In this document: piece by piece, positions 15,382-15,866 of the stretch
Numbering within the stretch: position 1 is the first letter of the stretch
How the letters are laid out: every line of letters starts with the position of its first letter
The notes under the pieces: generated by a model
The model's database searches: none
What the model was told of the DNA's origin: nothing
The model's input: only the letters and a program-made list of their open reading frames with translations
Position numbers and translations under genes: made by a program
Source of the DNA: Bacteroidota bacterium
GTDB lineage: Bacteria > Bacteroidota > Bacteroidia > Flavobacteriales > Flavobacteriaceae
DNA length: 15,866 bases
Assembly (NCBI GenBank): GCA_024280815.1
Contig: JAJRPL010000028.1
Span: 1-15,866, forward strand
Direction of reading: 5' to 3'

Positions 15382-15866
15382 TTAAGTTGCCCATGGTAAG
15401 TCTCCATCTTTAAATGGAATACACCCTTTATAAGCACCAGGTACGGCTTGATATCTTCTAGCTTCAGTAGCTCCAACTTCAGAAGTGAAATATCCAGAAA
15501 TGGTTAGATTTTTAAACATACTGAAAAAGGGTTGCTTGTCTATCTGCATTTTCTTTAAGAATTCTAATTTTTCATCTGCATTTTTATCAAGAAATGAATT
15601 GTCCTCTAAAATATCTAGCCCTACTAAAAAGGTATGCTGCTCATCGGGGCTAAAACAATCAGTTACCATCCCAAAAATATATTCACCAATTTTAGAAGCT
15701 TTTGCACCAGGAGAAGTTGAAGTTGTCGGAATTATAGTTTCGCCTATTTCATTTAATAGCAGAATATCATTTTTTGTAAGTTTATTTCTTTTTTTTGTAG
15801 TTTGTTTACATGCTTTGAGTAATCCTGTCGGAACTATTAACACACCACTACCAACAACTAATAAAC
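15382..15866 (-). CDS. Gluconate 2-dehydrogenase subunit 3-like protein, partial at window edge
   Basis: The visible part shows the small membrane-associated subunit family that partners GMC- or flavin-type gluconate/sugar dehydrogenases in Bacteroidetes. Features are LTKNDILLLNEIGETIIPTT near the N-terminus, GAKASKIGEYIFGMVTDCFS, ISGYFTSEVGATEARRYQ and the C-terminal PGAYKGCIPF. A GTG at 15843 could start the protein, but the frame stays open to the window edge and reads LLVVGSGVLIVPTGLLKACK, the end of a hydrophobic signal with a Cys at the lipobox position. The true start is therefore beyond 15866. It is convergent with the DUF4038 gene, and the stop codons abut. Its catalytic partner would be encoded upstream, outside the window. 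It acts in the periplasm in sugar or alcohol oxidation coupled to the electron transport chain. Confidence 0.82.
   Translation of the reverse strand, partial: LLVVGSGVLIVPTGLLKACKQTTKKRNKLTKNDILLLNEIGETIIPTTSTSPGAKASKIGEYIFGMVTDCFSPDEQHTFLVGLDILEDNSFLDKNADEKLEFLKKMQIDKQPFFSMFKNLTISGYFTSEVGATEARRYQAVPGAYKGCIPFKDGDLPWAT

Noticed and set aside
15360..15400. Bidirectional terminator between the convergent DUF4038 and gluconate dehydrogenase subunit genes
   Set aside because: The stop codons abut at 15381/15382 and I could not find a GC-containing hairpin with a T run on either side.

Overview
The window is AT-rich and looks like a chromosomal segment of a marine-type Bacteroidetes (Flavobacteriia-like) bacterium. 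The reasons are lipoprotein signal peptides with acidic residues after the lipobox Cys (for example C-T-K-D-D-D), few Shine-Dalgarno sites, a TAnnTTTG-type promoter box, and a gene set built around glycoside hydrolases. No taxonomic marker gene is present, so this assignment is inference.

Layout. Positions 1-6909 hold a tight minus-strand operon for corrinoid-dependent methyl transfer. In transcription order it encodes a UroD-family methyltransferase, a B12-binding corrinoid shuttle protein, a MetF-MetV-type methylenetetrahydrofolate reductase, an MtrH/CmuB-like pterin methyltransferase, an RACo-type corrinoid reactivator, a MetH-activation-domain-like protein split by a -1 frameshift at a T8 run, and a small unrecognised protein. 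Together these resemble the cmu/metF logic: methyl donor to Co(I), then to tetrahydrofolate, then oxidation to methylene-tetrahydrofolate.

Positions 6910-7111 form a divergent control region with short tandem repeats and a likely plus-strand promoter. Positions 7112-15381 hold a plus-strand operon: GH3 lipoprotein, GH16 (laminarinase-like) lipoprotein, PhyH-type Fe(II)/2-oxoglutarate dioxygenase, zinc alcohol dehydrogenase, two alpha/beta hydrolases and a DUF4038 (GH140-like) lipoprotein. A convergent, partial gluconate 2-dehydrogenase subunit 3-like gene fills 15382-15866.

The most striking observation is in the alcohol dehydrogenase. Its reading frame is complete from 11195 to 12313 except for one in-frame TGA at 11312-11314. 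That TGA lies exactly at the conserved catalytic-zinc Cys (the AGL-C-HTD motif). Downstream, at 11335-11354, is a hand-folded hairpin with a 5' U two base pairs below a six-base loop containing GGU, much like the E. coli fdhF SECIS. This suggests a selenocysteine-containing zinc alcohol dehydrogenase; a nonsense mutation or sequencing error is the main alternative.

Working model (inference): surface GH16, GH3 and DUF4038 enzymes break down an algal-type polysaccharide, the dioxygenase, dehydrogenase and esterases process decorated sugars or C1 units, and the divergent corrinoid operon demethylates a methylated product and feeds the methyl group into folate metabolism. No SusC/SusD, regulator, selenocysteine machinery, tRNA, rRNA, CRISPR or IS element was seen.
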